This document shows, piece by piece, positions 46,010 to 59,477 of a stretch of 64,000 nt of DNA. The translations under genes were made by a program, and so were the position numbers. Position 1 is the first letter of the stretch. Each line of letters opens with the position of its first letter. The stretch comes from Casuarina equisetifolia. Taxonomy: Eukaryota > Streptophyta > Magnoliopsida > Fagales > Casuarinaceae. The stretch covers positions 1,738,501 to 1,802,500 of the forward strand of contig CM052358.1 of the NCBI GenBank assembly GCA_028551475.1, written 5' to 3'. Under the pieces are notes generated by a model. The model ran no database searches and was not told the origin of the DNA. It saw only the letters and a program-made list of their open reading frames with translations.

Positions 46010-47590
46010 TTAAAATATTCTCCAAATCCAATTTCCTCAAACCTCCAAAAGAAAAGGTTTATCTCTTTGCCATGACCTTCTCGCCAGGGAAAAGCAGTTC
46101 CTGAAGTGACGAAGTGAAAGGCGCCATGTCCATCGCAACCAACGTATGAGTGGAGATTAAGATTGTATGAACGCGACGATAAGAAACGTAGCTTTCATTC
46201 AAAACTAACCGTTAAAATGAAATAAGCATATAAACAATTTATACAAGAAAGATATCTGGTTAAGATGTCAGTGTATCTGACAATTACGTTTAATCATTTG
46301 AATTCTGACTAAATGGGAATCCTATCTAATGAGAATCATGGCACACCTAGTAATTTAGTTATTACGATTTTACAATATCAATCATGATTAAAGTCTATAT
46401 ACATACTTTATATATTTAGTTAATCTACATTTAAGTACCTCGTAATAAAAAATTTATTGTTTATTATTGAACTTAGCTGCTTCTAGAATAAAATTTTGTT
46501 CATAAATATTTAATTGTTTAAATAAAGACTCTTTATTTTTATAAGCAGAAGCTTATAAAAGGACTTATAAGGCAACCACTCTTTTCAGCAATTAAACTCC
46601 GTGATCCGTTTTGTAGTGCATGGGTGGCACCCACCAGTGGCCAATTTATGAGCAGCACCAAACGCGGCGGTTGCTTGGGCACTGACTGCTCCTTTTCTCG
46701 TCCACTTTTGCCCGTGAAAATTTGGTACACACGGCTGATTCTCAGAACCGATGCTGTGGGGTCCACGACAGCCGACAGATAGTTCTCGAAGGTTTGCCAC
46801 TCGCCCACTGGTTGCATCTTTAGCTTCCTCCGATATGTTCACCTGACAACTGTCGGGATTCTGCGTTCAAGGAACGGTACCCTAAATGAACCTGTTTTAC
46901 ATTGGTTGTCCATCCAGCTTTCTGTGGCTTCTTCAACGACCATCGTTTTCCACATCCAGCTTTCTTGCTCTTGCCAAGCTGATATTTACTGGAAGTTCAC
47001 TCCATCGATCTCCAACATGTTTTCCTGCCTCCCCCCCCCCATTATGCTTTCTTTAATTCAAGCTTTATCCCATCATGGACCACTATGCTTTATTCTATAG
47101 AACATCATTACAGAATCCACACGTGTATGTATATATAATGTTTTTTATCTTATATAAATGAAGAGTTTAAGTAGATTACAAATTTGTCCTTGCTTATAAA
47201 CACAAATGGACTAAGCTGACCTTGCTTCTAATTTATCTAATTTTTGGTCATATAGCAACATCGACAATAGTGTCACATCCTCCAAATTCAGAACTCATCT
47301 GCTGCATAATGGGTTACTTCATTGAAAGGTTTGCAAATCCAGTGGATTACATTGACATTTAAAGTGAGTATGATCAATCAATAAAATACTTCTTCATCCA
47401 AAGAATCCCCACAAAATCCTCTAGTTACTGACTAAAAAGAATATTAACCTAGTGACATTTTCCTAGAGGTAGTTTTGTACAAGCAAGCTATCCCTCGTAA
47501 AATAACAACAGCCAAACATAATTTTTCCTTTAAATTTCATTCTGCATTCTTAATTGCCTTGGTCAACCAAACCACATTTGTTGATTATAG
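46010..47590. other. Intergenic region: MLO promoter and TCF25 3' flank
   Basis: No gene recognised. Overlapping open frames at 46539-46842 lie in a slightly GC-richer patch but have no family features. A short poly-C run lies near 47031-47040. Confidence 0.5.
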
Positions 47591-50287
47591 TCAATCAGAG
47601 TCCCCACCCTCTCCATCTCCATAATGAACCCATGGCAGCATTGACTCGAACAGGACAGCCAGTGCATTTCGATTTGCAACATTACGGGGAGCATGGCCAT
47701 TGCCAGGTGGGTTAGCAACTTCGTCTCCTATATGCACAGGGGCCCTCGCCCTTGGATCAACAATAAAATCTTGCAGGTTTTCAGGTGGAAGAGATGGCAC
47801 TGAATCGGAAAAGTCTGAAACCATTAGGTGGCCGTACCTATCATCAAGAAAACGAGTCAATCCTAAATCCAGAACAACAGTTATGCAATAGATTCCGCCA
47901 ATTGCTATTAATTAATATATGAACGAGGTATGAGCGAACAAGATCCTCATATAGCTTAGAACTATGACTTAGGAAAAATACTTTGTTTGATACCAGCTAC
48001 AACTCTATTCATTGTTCAGAAATTGAACCAACTAGCACACAGGCATTCTGAATTCCTAGCACTTAAAAAGAAAAATTGTACTTAAAGCAAATCAAGAAAA
48101 AAAGATTGTATAAAGTTTGGATACTCACTCATTTCTCTCAGACGAAAATGCCTCTTTTCTCACACAAGCCCAATCGTTGGCATCACTCCCATTAGTTTCC
48201 AGTGTTTCAATCACCTGCTTTGCAGCAGCCTTGAGCAATTTTTGCAGATCTGGTAGCCTCCAAATAATGTAATTCCTCTCTACGTATAAGTTAATCAAGT
48301 GATCCAAGGATGGGATTCCTATTTGGTCTAACCGAAAGAAAGCATGTTTGGTGATATCAGTCCATGCCCTATCCTTCAAGGGTACCTTCGCAACTAGCTT
48401 CCTTAGAACAGAAGGATGAAGCATCAAAGCCTGCTTCATAAGATCATTTGCAGTAGCCTTTGTAGAATCTGTATGAGAACCTTTTGAGGACTCCTTTTGC
48501 TCAAGATAAAACCGGCAAATAGCAAGTGAATAAGAGAAATTTGGAAACAACCACAGGGAGTTGCCACTTTTATAGTCCTCAGAGAACTGTTCTAGCCAAG
48601 CATACTCCTCTGCCCTCAAGGCTAAGTAGTCAACGCAGAACAAGGCACCCATTGGATCATCAGAATCCAGAGATAGCAACAACTTACAAACTTCTAGAGC
48701 AGATCGATGACAGCCACGCCTGTCCATATTTCTCATGTGATTGAAAAGTGCTGTGAATAGTGGTTTGTTGGTTTCATGACTGAATTTCAACTGGCAATTA
48801 GCCTGAAAAGGGGTGAACATAGGATGCCATGCACATTCCATGGCATATAAACTTTTTGCTGTAGCATCCGCTGACATTTGATGCTCACCCACGAACTTAA
48901 AATATTCTGCCATTGTAATAAGTGAATCTAAGTGATAAGGATTGTACACCAGGATATGTGCTATACCATTGAGGTCATGAATAGCTTTGGCAGCTTCAAA
49001 TCCACTCTGAGCTTGACTATAGGACGATGAGTGTGCATATCTACATCATGAGAGCAAGGAAGAATTAGAGCGCATGGGGTCGGCAAAGAACTAAAATCAA
49101 AATGCCACGGGGTCAAATGCTACTATACATCATTGCAACGATCATTTACACACAGTCGCAACTCTGAGTTGGGAATATCTTAGTAAACAATGATACAAAG
49201 AAGAAAATGGCTAATACAAAGTTGAAAATAAATTAAGAACATCAAGGGAAAGGTGGAAACTCAGATTACTAGTCACACCATTGCACTGGAAAGGAATACA
49301 GGGCCCTGAAATTGAGCTAAAGCGTTAGAGAGACCTGCAAAAGCTAAGCTCACGTTTTGATGTCCATCAGAAGCAAAGAATAGTAGATTGATTACCTGAA
49401 GTAGTGGTATCCATCACTTGTTTCCAGAAATTCCATAGACAAAGAACCACCCCAGCGTGGCCAATGCTCTAAAGGAGTGACAAGAACAGTCTTTCTGTGA
49501 ACGTGGCCACCACACCGCCCGCCCCGTATTTGCCTAGAACTCCCAGCTTGATTACTTTTCTCGAACGACTTCACCACCTTCGAACCAAATATTCTTCGCA
49601 ACTCATTTTCAGCATTCAGATACTTGGGATCAACTCGTAATACCGGGGGCACGCGTTGTTTAACCTGCTTGTCATCGGTTTTGACAGGCTCGCCGCAATG
49701 AACAGAAGAGTTTGATTCCAGAATCGCATCCCAGGATTTCTCCGCATCATCTGCACCCGCCAAAGAACCATTCTTGCCTCTCTTCTTTTTCTTTTTCTTC
49801 GATTTTTGAGTTGATTTCGAAACCTCATCAACCTTTCTCTCGGACACGGAGGGCTGCCGTTCGGTGACATTTAGGTCTAACAATTTGTCGGCGACTTCCG
49901 AGTCATCCCCCTGCACCCGAATTGGCGATTGGAATGAAATACAAGACGTCATCCAAGATTGGAATGAATTGCGACAAATAAAGCTTTCTATAGTACGTCA
50001 AATTCAATCACCAAAACCAGATTTCGTCAATCCCCAATAATTCAACCATGAAAATAGAAAGACCTAGAAAAAACCAGACTATGACTAGGGGAAGTAGCAG
50101 GAACCTGTTCAGGCTCGTCTTCGTCATTGAGAAGGTCAAACGGATTGATCGAGGTACTAGAGGGCACAGATTGACTCCCATTCAGCTCCTCCTCCTCCTC
50201 CTCCTCCTCTTCGTCTTCCGTTTCGTGCGGCCGCCTCTGCAGCTCTTCCTGCTCCTTCAAAACCCTTTTCAGCAACCGAGCCGACAT
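47591..50287 (-). CDS. TCF25: TCF25 / Rqc1 homologue (ribosome-quality-control subunit)
   Basis: Four exons (5' to 3'): 50287-50105, 49910-49396, 49040-48129, 47837-47591; 618 residues, GT-AG and in frame throughout. The N-terminus 'MSARLLKRVLKEQEEL' is followed by a Glu tract (about residues 25-34) and INPFDLLNDE. A basic stretch KSKKKKKKRGKNG is typical of the Nulp1/TCF25 family. 'LRVDPKYLNAENELRRIFG' and 'VLVTPLEHWPRWGGSLSMEF' precede the all-helical Tcf25 domain ('HDLNGIAHILVYNPYHLDSL', 'RRGCHRSALEVCKLLLSLD', 'YAWLEQFSEDYKSG', 'FSYSLAICRFYLEQ'). The C-terminus has FESMLPWVHYG. In yeast the homologue Rqc1 works with Ltn1 and Rqc2 on stalled 60S subunits; the mammalian protein was first named as a transcription factor. 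Length matches plant homologues. The Glu-tract codons form a GAG/GAA-rich microsatellite. Confidence 0.95.
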
Positions 50288-52774
50288 CGCAAAGGAAAAC
50301 CAAGAAATCGGTAAACGAAAGGCTGCAGGGACGAGACTCCTCGCTCAACTCCCGCAGAAGCAACTCAACGAAACCCCGATTTCCTGCTTGCTTTATATTC
50401 ACCGTCCATACCACTCTGTTTCGTACTCTGAAAACTTCATTGGGCCGGTCATTTCTGGAACTGTACTTGGGCCGATCCCTCCTAAACTCTAGTTTGGACA
50501 GTTTGCTTAGAATGTCTGACGATGATGTTTGTAATAAATGAAGAAGCCTTCTAATAATTAAAGTTTCTAATTTAGGTGAATATCATATTTTATCTTAATC
50601 CATGATTCATGTGTAATTTTCCTATAATTATCATTTACAAAGTATGTTATCTTATATTATTTTCAATATACTGTAAAACCTTATATGTAAAAATAAATTA
50701 CTTCATCTTTACAAGCCACTATTAAAAGAAAATAATTTTTTAGCATGAATTTGCAATTTAAGCAAATAAGATTTTATTATTTGGGTGCATAATTTTTAAC
50801 TATTCTTACCTCATAATTACTAAGAGAAAATTATTATAATATACACAAGACTTTTGATCTGTTGTAAATATTTTTGTACTGAACAAATTATTTTCTCAAA
50901 AAATAAATAAACTTTTTCAACCAACAAAATCAACTCAATTTGGATTTGAGCTCTGTCTTATTTAAAAAATAAATAATTAAATAATTAAAATTTATGGTAA
51001 TTATAAAAGGGATGTTAAAACACCCACATTATAATAACCTTTTAATATACATTTTCACGTGTAAACAGCTAGTCTCTCCTTACAAACGGACTTTAAACCC
51101 AACAAAATCTGGCCTTCTACCAAAAGGCCCTCTAAAAATCTGGCCAGGCGCTCGGACAGCCCGAAAGCTGGGCCTTCTACCAAAAAGCCATATTCTGCGC
51201 CGTCCTGCGCATGCCATGGACCTTATAAACAAATCAAAACCCATCTAGCAGTGGACCACGCACTGGCTTTTCGAGGAGCCTTGAGCGGCCAGCCATTGAT
51301 GGCGCGATCCTGGCCCCGCCACCGAAGCGTGGCAACGCACAGTGCAGGAGCTTTTTCCCGCCCACCGCGCCAATTCCGGCGATTCCTTGGGATCGGCGAG
51401 AAGAGAGGACAAGGATGGGGGAGCAGGGGACCAAGGGCCTTGGCGGATTTATATGTGGAATATGGGCGTCGTGGCCCATGCGAGCTCGAGGGGTCTATGA
51501 TTTGGCGCACCGCTTTAGGCTGCAGACATTATTACAAACACCTTAGGCATGGCCACGGCCTCATGATTGTGCCTTCTTTTTTTACGTGGGATTCGTTTGA
51601 TTGAGGTGTGCATTCGAGGCCCCCTTCTCATCGTCATTGTTTAGTTCGCTTCCAACCAAGATTGGCATCTTATCAACAATGTTTGTTTAGAAAGAGAATG
51701 ATAATTGTTGAAGACAGTGGATGTCTGGGTGGCTTATGTTTTAATTTGAATATTCCTTGTATAAGTTTTAAAGAAGTGAATAAGTAAATTTAATATAATT
51801 AAAAGCTAAATTTAAGTGTAACATTCTTATTTCCAATTTTTTTAATCATTTGCTACTTTAGTGTTAAGCTAATAAGACTTGAGATTTTTTAATCTCAAAT
51901 TCAGAACCTAAATGTGTAAGTTAAGTACATGCATATAAAATTATGATTCATCCATGTAAGAACAAGTAAGAGTATGGTTGTTCAATAATGTCAATATATT
52001 AGTATGATATCTTTGTTAAATGTAAATATATTTTTATTTGTTAGTAATTAATTTTAAGATACATATCAATCTTATTAAATATTATATCAAAATTTAATTT
52101 ACATACAACATCCAACCACTACTAAATTGAGTTTCAATGTTTTCATTACATTTGAAAGAATAGAGCACCTTGAGAATAAAGATTATTCTAAATTATCAAT
52201 ATTTTGTTTGATATTTTCTTTATAAATAAGAATATTTACTAAATAATTACATAAGTCTCATATTTTTTTGTAAAGAAGAAAAATTAACATATTTTTAAGC
52301 TGACTTTTAATGAAAATAGACCATATGAATATTTAACATATTAGAATCATATTCAAAGGTAACACTTGTTTGTTTGTAAAGAGACAAAGATCTTTTCATA
52401 TTGAAATCCTTTAATTATAGACTTTGCAATAATATCTTCGTGTCTCGACAATGGATCTTAACAGGGTAAACATTCGTGCATTTTCTTCTACGTTGAGAAC
52501 TGATGTTGTTGGAACTTTTCCTTTTGGTTGGTCGATCCAGATGCTCGTAGCTATAATAAAAAAGGTTCGAGTCGTCGAATGATTAAGGTTCTCAAAGCGG
52601 TGGATAAAGATGATGTGTTTTGACGCGGTGATAGGGACCTAATCATCATTGAGATCGATCGTGGTGGGTGCCGGCGGATTTCGCCTTTCCGCCGTCCGAG
52701 AACAGAATAAATAGGCTTGACCTAGCAATAGCAACGGCCATACGGCTATCACCAGGCCAAGGAAAGCGACAGCC
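50288..52774. other. Intergenic region between divergent TCF25 and DUF1295 genes
   Basis: About 2.5 kb, mostly AT-rich, with a GC-rich island at about 51160-51570. That island has open frames on both strands (51251-51604 plus; 51223-51510 minus), but none resembles a known protein. A 20-base motif 'ggccttctaccaaaa' plus context occurs twice, near 51111 and 51171. It should hold both promoters. Confidence 0.5.
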
Positions 52775-53984
52775 ATGGCTGCCGGAGATAGTGGTGGTGG
52801 TGGTGGAAGCTTGAAAAGAGCAGTCGTTGCGTTTCTGGTTCCGCTTCCCTCCATTGTCTTCTACCTTTCGTTCCTTAATCACTATTATAGTGCTGCTTCT
52901 GCTGGGGGTGATGGCGATTCGCCTTCTCTTCCTCCTCATTGGGCTTGGTGCTATCAGCATCCTCTTCTGTTAGCCAATGTCCTCTTCTTCCTCAATGTCA
53001 ATGTTCTCTTCTGGCTAATCGGCCAAATTCAGGACAGCCATTGGGTACAGCTGAATTAAAACTTCTCTCTGCTGCGTGTATATATATTCTTTTTTTCTTC
53101 CTGATTGATCGTTGACTTTGGTTGTTCGGTTTGGATTTGGTGCAGATGATAGATTTGTATTGGACGATGATCCCGTTGATGCTTCTTCATTACTATGCGA
53201 GTCACCCGTTGGCTGAGTACAACCGGTGGAGGTCAAGAATTGCAATGGTGATGACCTGGTTGTGGGCAACTAGGCTCACGCATAACTATTTCAGGCGTGA
53301 AGAGTGGCAGTGGGGTGCCAGGGAGGACTGGAGGTTCACCGATATGCGTCAACAGTATGGAAAGCACTGGTGGTGGGTGTCCTTCTTCACCGTCTACCTC
53401 GTCCAGCAGGTAGTTTAAGGGCATTTTTAACCTCAGGTTAACTCTTCGATGAATTGCCTGAATGGGTTTCTAAATTATGTCAGATGATGTGGGTGCTTTT
53501 GCAGGTGTTTCTGATTGGAGTAACCCTCCCATTGTATGTTGTCCACTCTGTCAATCAGCCATTGAACATCTGGGATGTAATTGCAATCATTGTCTCTGTG
53601 TGTGGCATCGTTGTCGCGTACTATGCAGACACACAACTCTATGATTTTGTGACTAGAAACAACAAACTGAAGGAACTTGGAAAGCCAGTGATACCCAATC
53701 TTGACAAAGGCTTGTGGAATTACTCGCGACATCCAAATTACTTTGGCGAGCAGTTATGGTGGTGGGGACTGGTTATATTTGCGTGGAACCTTGGACATGG
53801 ATGGACCTTCATCGGGGCACTTGTCAATAGCATGTGCTTAGCGTATGTGACAAAGCTTGTGGAGGATCGAATGCTGAAACAAGATTACAGAGCTGAGGCA
53901 TATAGGCTTTACCAGAAGACAACTTCAGTGTGGATACCTTGGTTCAGGTCGTCCACGACAGCAGAAAAAGATAAAAGCAGCTGA
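52775..53984 (+). CDS. DUF1295 / steroid 5-alpha-reductase-like membrane protein
   Basis: Three exons, 52775-53044, 53146-53409 and 53505-53984; 337 residues in frame. Several hydrophobic spans are visible: near residues 18-33, 62-83, 98-107, 160-190 and 198-220, with a further Trp-rich span near 262-285. The C-terminal signature 'LWNYSRHPNYFGEQLWWWG' (HPNYFGE at about 254-260) with 'YQKTTSVWIPWF' near the end is the NADPH-binding part of the DUF1295/steroid-reductase and isoprenylcysteine-methyltransferase-like fold. 'IDLYWTMIPLMLLHYYASHP' is also typical of plant DUF1295 proteins. The family is expected in endomembranes with an oxidoreductase role; the substrate is unknown. The ATG begins MAAGDSGGGGG, the first in frame. 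Exon 1 ends at HW and resumes at MID. Confidence 0.92.
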
Positions 53985-56900
53985 TTTAACAAATTGGGGC
54001 TAATCTGTGTTAGTTATCTTGATCAGAACTATCTTATATTCTGTGTTCCTGCCTTGATATCTCAAGACCTAAATGTACTCCGTTTGTTTCAAGAAAGAGT
54101 TGGATTTTGTTTGTGCTTAGCCAAACATATCATTGTATGTATCACGCTTAGACAAATATCTTTCTGCTTACGCTAAAGAGTATTCCATGGTCTATTAAAG
54201 ACAAATATTCCTGAAGGTTTGTGAGAGATTAGTGCTAATAATCGATCCCTGAAGCAAAGTTGTCTGCCCACTGGTTGTTTGAAGTGTTATGCTTGAGTCA
54301 AAATCTATAAGTCTCTTCCTGTGCCTTTGAAGCCTGACAAAATAAACCAGAGATGCAGTATGGTACAAACAAAAGTTGTTTCATACATTACTAAATTTCT
54401 CTGTGTTGATGCTTGAGCAAGTGGAGTTTTCGGTCTAATGTTATGTGGCTAGGGATATTTGACGTAGTTGCACCTCCATACGGCAGATGCATGTGACCTC
54501 CAAAGCTTAGGACAGGATGATCCTGGCAATTATCAGAATGTCCATTTGTTCCTGATCTCCATTCTAGATTAAAATGAAGCGTGCATCACAATTTAGACTG
54601 TAGTATTCCGTTCCATTTTATGAGTATTATGTCTTGAAGAGCCTTTCCTGAACTCTGTTGGCTTTGAACAACAGTGACCTGGTTTTACCGTTTAATTTAG
54701 GATGAGGCTCTTCATTAGGTGACTTTACTAAGCAGTTAAGAAGAAAAGATGACATGGAAACGATTGATGTTCATCCATTGATGAACAAACAAACGAAGGG
54801 AGCACTACTGGTATATGTGCTTGTAGGGAACAGATAAAGGCAAAGAACTATAATATGGTTGACAAGATCAGAGAATATTTTTACTATATTAAGAGATATC
54901 TGGATCACTGAGCATTAGTAAAACTAAGTGTAGAGTTTTACTTGGTACCTACGACTCTATAACAAATTAAAGGTAGTTTTTTTGTAGAAAGGGCCTATTT
55001 TGATAGCAAGTTGATTCAATAAGGTTCAAATTAGGGATTATGTTTAATTTTGGATTTGCTGTGTATTGACCTTGTTAAGTGCGGAAACAGAGCTGACTCT
55101 CTTGTTTCTTTGCTAGGAGTCTGCTGCTGGTTATCTTTAATTACTGGAAAAAAATTTTCAGACTGCCGCATTGTTGGTGGCTTGTAAGTTTTATGGAGGT
55201 AATGAAATGAAGTTATGTGGCTTGAGGAGTGAAGAAGTCTACATTGCTTGTTAAAGTTTGTGGGTGATTAACAAAATTTGGCCATTTTTTCCTCCTTAAA
55301 ACCAACTTGTATGGAGAGTCATTTTATAGCAGATCATAACAAAACCAAGTAATGTGGGACACATTGTTTTTAATACCCACTTTGTGCCGAGTCTAAACGT
55401 CACGGGACTTAATTGTTGCCTGCAAATGAAAGGATATTATGCTTGCAGTTGACTCTGAAACTACATTAGAATCTGTGGGTTTGATTGACTATGACTAGTC
55501 TATTTTTTCCTCCTTAAGCCAACTTGGAAAGAGAGATTATTTTTTCATATAGAGAGAATATTAGAAGACACTGTTTCCAGCATTGATCCACCGTTTTAGT
55601 TGTCTATTCTTTCAGAAGCAAGGATAAGGGATTCGGGACTTTAAACAATGAATTGCAGACAGCAGCTGTGCTACTTCTCCATTGAGCAAAGCTAGTTGAT
55701 CAAAAAGTGCAGGCAGGATCAATCTAAGTACCCTTGCTTGTTTATAGACTGCCATTCCCAGTGCAACAATTTTGGTTAGAATCAATATTAATCGTATAGC
55801 ACCATTGCCTCTTAACACTTTGAACCTCCAATTTCCTTGTTTATGAAGCACACCACCATCAACAGTGCCTGAAGAGAGGTCATGTATGGACAAAAGGTGC
55901 CCCTAAATAAGAACCAAGCAAGGAGGCAATACAATATAGCAGATCTAATGTCCAAGCTGATGATACGTTTCTGCATGAACCAATTTAGCAATTCACCTGC
56001 TTGCAGTGTGTGTGTCTGTTATACAACCACGTTAATCTCCCACAGCTTATAATTAGCAATATTTAGCTACATGCGAGGCATGCCTCCTTTCTTTTATTCC
56101 CTCTCTACCTATGCTTTTGACAAGCTGTTCTTTTGTCCTAACTGATCACTCAAGTTGTGGCTACAAACAAATCAAAAGTTGACATTTTCTCTCGGGCCAA
56201 ACAGAAGCAAGGTGCATGGATTTTTTTTTTCTTTCTTCTTTCCTTTCTTCAACCTTGCAGATAGCAAGGCCACAGGGTAAACAGTCACTAGATTCCATCC
56301 TACATCCAGATTCAACAATCTAATTATCGTAAGTGATTTTCCTATCAACCACCGACTGATTATATGTATTCTTTCTTTTTCTAGAACATAAAAGTCTTCT
56401 AGCTTCAAGAGTGTCATTTTTCTAAGGTTCCAATCAAATCAACCTTGTCTTTCATGTAAGGACAACGTAAGGACTTAAGAAAGACGACATTTAATAATTA
56501 AAAAAGAAAAAAGAAAACTGGAACATCAAATCTGCCCATACTCAATTAATCCAAAAGCAACATTGATGTGGTTGATAATTAGAAATATATAAAATACATA
56601 TATCATATATTTAAAAAAATATTTTTTTTTAGAGAAGACAATATTTTATCATCATATTAAAATTTTAAGTAAAAAAATCCAACAATATCATTAATTTTAG
56701 GAATTTAAACTCTCTCTGTTTCTTATTGAATCTTTTATTTATTTTTTAATAAATACATACATCCACGTATATACTTGGATTCAACTTGGTAAAACGTCTA
56801 TCCCAAAATCTAATTCAAAAGATCAATCTATTATGTAGACTTACCAAGTTTTTTATAAACTTAAAATCTCTTACTTGTCTTTTAAATATAGGACAATGTC

Positions 56901-57300
56901 TTTTATATTCTTTCTTTGGAAGTGTTTTATCTTAAAAGTGATAGTCTCTCTTACTCAAATTCAACTCAACGTGATTACCGCGTGATGAGTCGTGGGTAGG
57001 CTCAACCACCACTCTGTTACGAACTTGAAAGACCAACGCAAGAAACTAGCCTATTAGGTAAAATTACTAAGATTTCGCACTTGCTTTTTTTTTAAATATA
57101 GAATAATGTCTTCCGTATTCTCTACCTCGGAGCATGTTCCTAAGAGTAGGTACCTGTTAACCATTGAATGCTTTTTTAATGCAGGAATTATGTTTTTCAC
57201 CTAACAGGATTGGGTAGGCTGAAATTTGAAGAAAAAACAAGGGAATAAGAAAAAGAAAATTCTACACTAAATTTAGAGAAGCTGAATGTGGAAGAGGGAA
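53985..57300. other. Intergenic region upstream of the PAP29 pair
   Basis: No gene recognised. A 93-codon minus-strand frame at 55612-55893 and an 81-codon frame at 56172-56417 have no recognisable features. The stretch 56560-57000 is especially AT-rich. Confidence 0.5.
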
Positions 57301-57734
57301 TCCCCTTTTTATCCGCTTCTTTATTTGCATCCAGAAAACGGTAGCACATAGAAAGGACGTAGATGGCGATGGCGTTGTCATCTTTGAAAGCGTCGCATCA
57401 TCTGAAGTAAACTCATCCAAGTTTCGTGCTCACAGCTTAAAGAATCCGGTGGGGATATCCTGCGGCATAAATCTGTTACAGCAAGCTTTCTTTGTCAATG
57501 TGAACGGAGAAGATAGAGGAAAGAAGAAAGAGAGGGCTCTATCTGTCGTTGGTAGAAGACTGCAGCTTCCCCTTTCGTGAATTTAAAAAAGGAGAGATGG
57601 ACTTCGAGAAAGGATCTGAGGGAATCTGAAGTCACGTTCCACGAGGATCACAGCGAGGCTGTATGTATATATAGAGTGTTATTGAGGAGCTGGTTTGGGG
57701 AAGGACAAAGGAGGTTCTTAGGACCTGTGAGAAA
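57300..57734 (+). promoter_or_regulatory. PAP29 copy 1 upstream region, duplicated in copy 2
   Basis: Much of this region recurs upstream of copy 2 (about 62685-63116). Shared parts include a 'cttctttatttgcatccaga'-type segment, a short ORF starting MAMALSSLKASHHLK (57363-57410), 'tttgtcaatgtgaacggaga' and a TATA box at 57666-57673. The TATA lies about 65 bases before the start codon, so the short ORF is probably upstream of the transcript. Confidence 0.75.
57666..57673 (+). promoter_or_regulatory. TATA box of PAP29 copy 1
   Basis: TATATATA in a block conserved with copy 2 ('gaggctgtatgtatatatag'), 62-69 bases upstream of the start codon. Confidence 0.7.
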
Positions 57735-59477
57735 ATGGAAGCGTGTTGGAAGTTGATTGTCGTGGCGGTTCTTTGTCTCTGTTGGCCGCCGGTTTGGGGC
57801 TCCACCGTGAAACATCAGCAGCAACAGCTGCGGTTTGGGAAAAATGGGGAGTTTAAGATTCTGCAAGTTGCGGACATGCATTATGCGGACGGGAAGACCA
57901 CCAAGTGCCTGGATGTGCTCCGAAGTCAGGTCGCCTCTTGCTCCGACCTTAACACCACCGCCTTTGTCCGCCGAATGATCCTCGCCGAGAAGCCTGATTT
58001 CATTGTTTTCACCGGTACTCTTCTTTTCTTTATACTCCGTCCTGTTAGAAGCGATAGCAATACCATTCAAATTTTGAACTTGTTTATACGGTTCATATTC
58101 ATGATATTTTCCAATTCGAGAGTTGCTTCTGGTCGCAATTACAGGAGAGATTACCAATGGATATTGTTTTTTTTTATTGAGGCGTACTGTCTGAGAAAGT
58201 ACAGAGTTTCTATCATCCAACTGTTCTAAACTTCAATCCTTGAGGTCGGACTTTGGAGATAGAACAGTACAAAATTCTTTCTTATGCTTGCAAAATTCTT
58301 CGATAAATAGAACAACTCTTTCTAATCTTTTGCTAAGTTTATACCTAATTCACCTCATGACACTTCTTGAGCTTGTAAGCATGTTTTGTCGTGGATCCAA
58401 CTCAACCTGTGTGGCTGTTTACTTTTTGTGCAGGGGATAACATCTTTGGGTTTGACTGTACGGATGGAGCCAAGTCTTTGGATGCTGCATTTGCGCCAGC
58501 AATCTCATCCAACATCCCATGGGCTGCTGTTTTGGGTAACCATGATCAGGAATCTGCCCTCTCAAGGCAAGCAGTGATGACACATATAGTTGGCCTGAAG
58601 AACACACTGTCTCGGGTCAATCCAGAGGAGGCCCAAACTATTGCTGGTTTTGGGAATTATAACTTAGAGGTTGGTGGAGTTGAGGGATCTAGTTTTGAAC
58701 ATAAGTCGGTTCTCAATCTCTACTTCCTTGACAGTGGAGATTACTCCACAGTTCCTTCCATCTCTGGATATGGTTGGATTAAATCCTCTCAACAACTTTG
58801 GTTTCAGCGCACTTCTGCAAAGCTTCGGGTACTGACCTCCTTACTTGTTCTATTCAGTTGAAAGTATGGAATATCCAAAATGCATCGGCAGCAAATTAGG
58901 AAAACTGTGATGGATGTAATTGTATTCAATCATTTTTAACAACATTTCGCCTTCTTATAATCTGTTAGCACAAACCCTGTTTGAATTGCAGAAAGCATAC
59001 GTGGAAAAGCCAAATGCTCAGAAAGGACCTGCACCTGGTCTTGTATACTTTCACATCCCATTGCCCGAATATGCAAATTTTGACTCGAAACACTTCACTG
59101 GTGTGAAACAGGAAGGCATTAGCTCTCCTACTGTGAACTCTGGCTTCTTCACGACCATGGTAAAAGCAGGGGATGTGAAGGCAGTTTTCACCGGCCACGA
59201 TCATCTCAATGATTTCTGTGGTAAGTTAAACAATATACAGCTCTGTTATGGTGGGGGATTTGGGTACCATGCTTATGGTAAGGCTGGATGGTCAAGAAGG
59301 GCAAGGGTGGTGGTTGCAAACTTGGAGAAAACAGAAAAGGGCTGGGGGGCAGTGAAGTCAATCAAAACATGGAAGCGCCTTGATGATCAGCATCTCACTA
59401 CTATCGATAGCCAGGTCCTCTGGAGCAAGAGCTCTACCGGTAAGGTTTCCAAATTTCCGTGGATGCCTTTCGCTTGA
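57735..59477 (+). CDS. PAP29: Purple acid phosphatase 29-like (metallophosphatase), copy 1
   Basis: Three exons, 57735-58014, 58434-58828 and 58992-59477; 386 residues. Residues 1-22 form a signal peptide ending 'PPVWG'. Metallophosphatase motifs are in order: ADMHY (46-50), GDN (94-96), GNHD (128-131), FHIPLPEY (His246) and GHDH (293-296), which supply the dinuclear metal ligands. 'VGLKNTLSRVNPEEA', 'YGWIKSSQQLWFQ' and 'GGGFGYHAYGKAGWSRRARV' are typical of the plant PAP14/28/29 group. These are short, secreted or wall-associated purple acid phosphatases; Arabidopsis PAP29 is annotated 'probable inactive', though the ligands listed look intact here. The ATG is the first after the TATA box. 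Intron 1 is 419 bases, against 86 in copy 2. The gene is the left member of a tandem pair, unit spacing about 5.4 kb. Confidence 0.95.

Noticed and set aside
48526..48744. 72-codon plus-strand frame
   Set aside because: Antisense shadow within TCF25 exon 3.
51105..51195. Repeated 'ggccttctaccaaaa' motif considered as a CRISPR-like or regulatory array
   Set aside because: Only two copies in eukaryotic DNA; best seen as a small local duplication.
51223..51604. Overlapping GC-rich open frames on both strands
   Set aside because: No recognisable motif, no splice-consistent extension, and equal openness on both strands, as expected from GC-rich DNA with few stops.
52560..52590. tRNA-like B-box motif 'ggttcgagtc'
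   Set aside because: No matching A box or cloverleaf stems in the flanking 80 bases.
52646..52960. 104-codon minus-strand frame
   Set aside because: Antisense shadow of the first exon of the DUF1295 gene.
55612..55893. 93-codon minus-strand frame
   Set aside because: No recognisable domain, no splice-linked neighbours, not conserved near PAP29 copy 2.
57648..58220. 190-codon minus-strand frame
   Set aside because: Antisense to PAP29 exon 1 and its intron; no family features. The antisense of copy 2 does not keep the same length.
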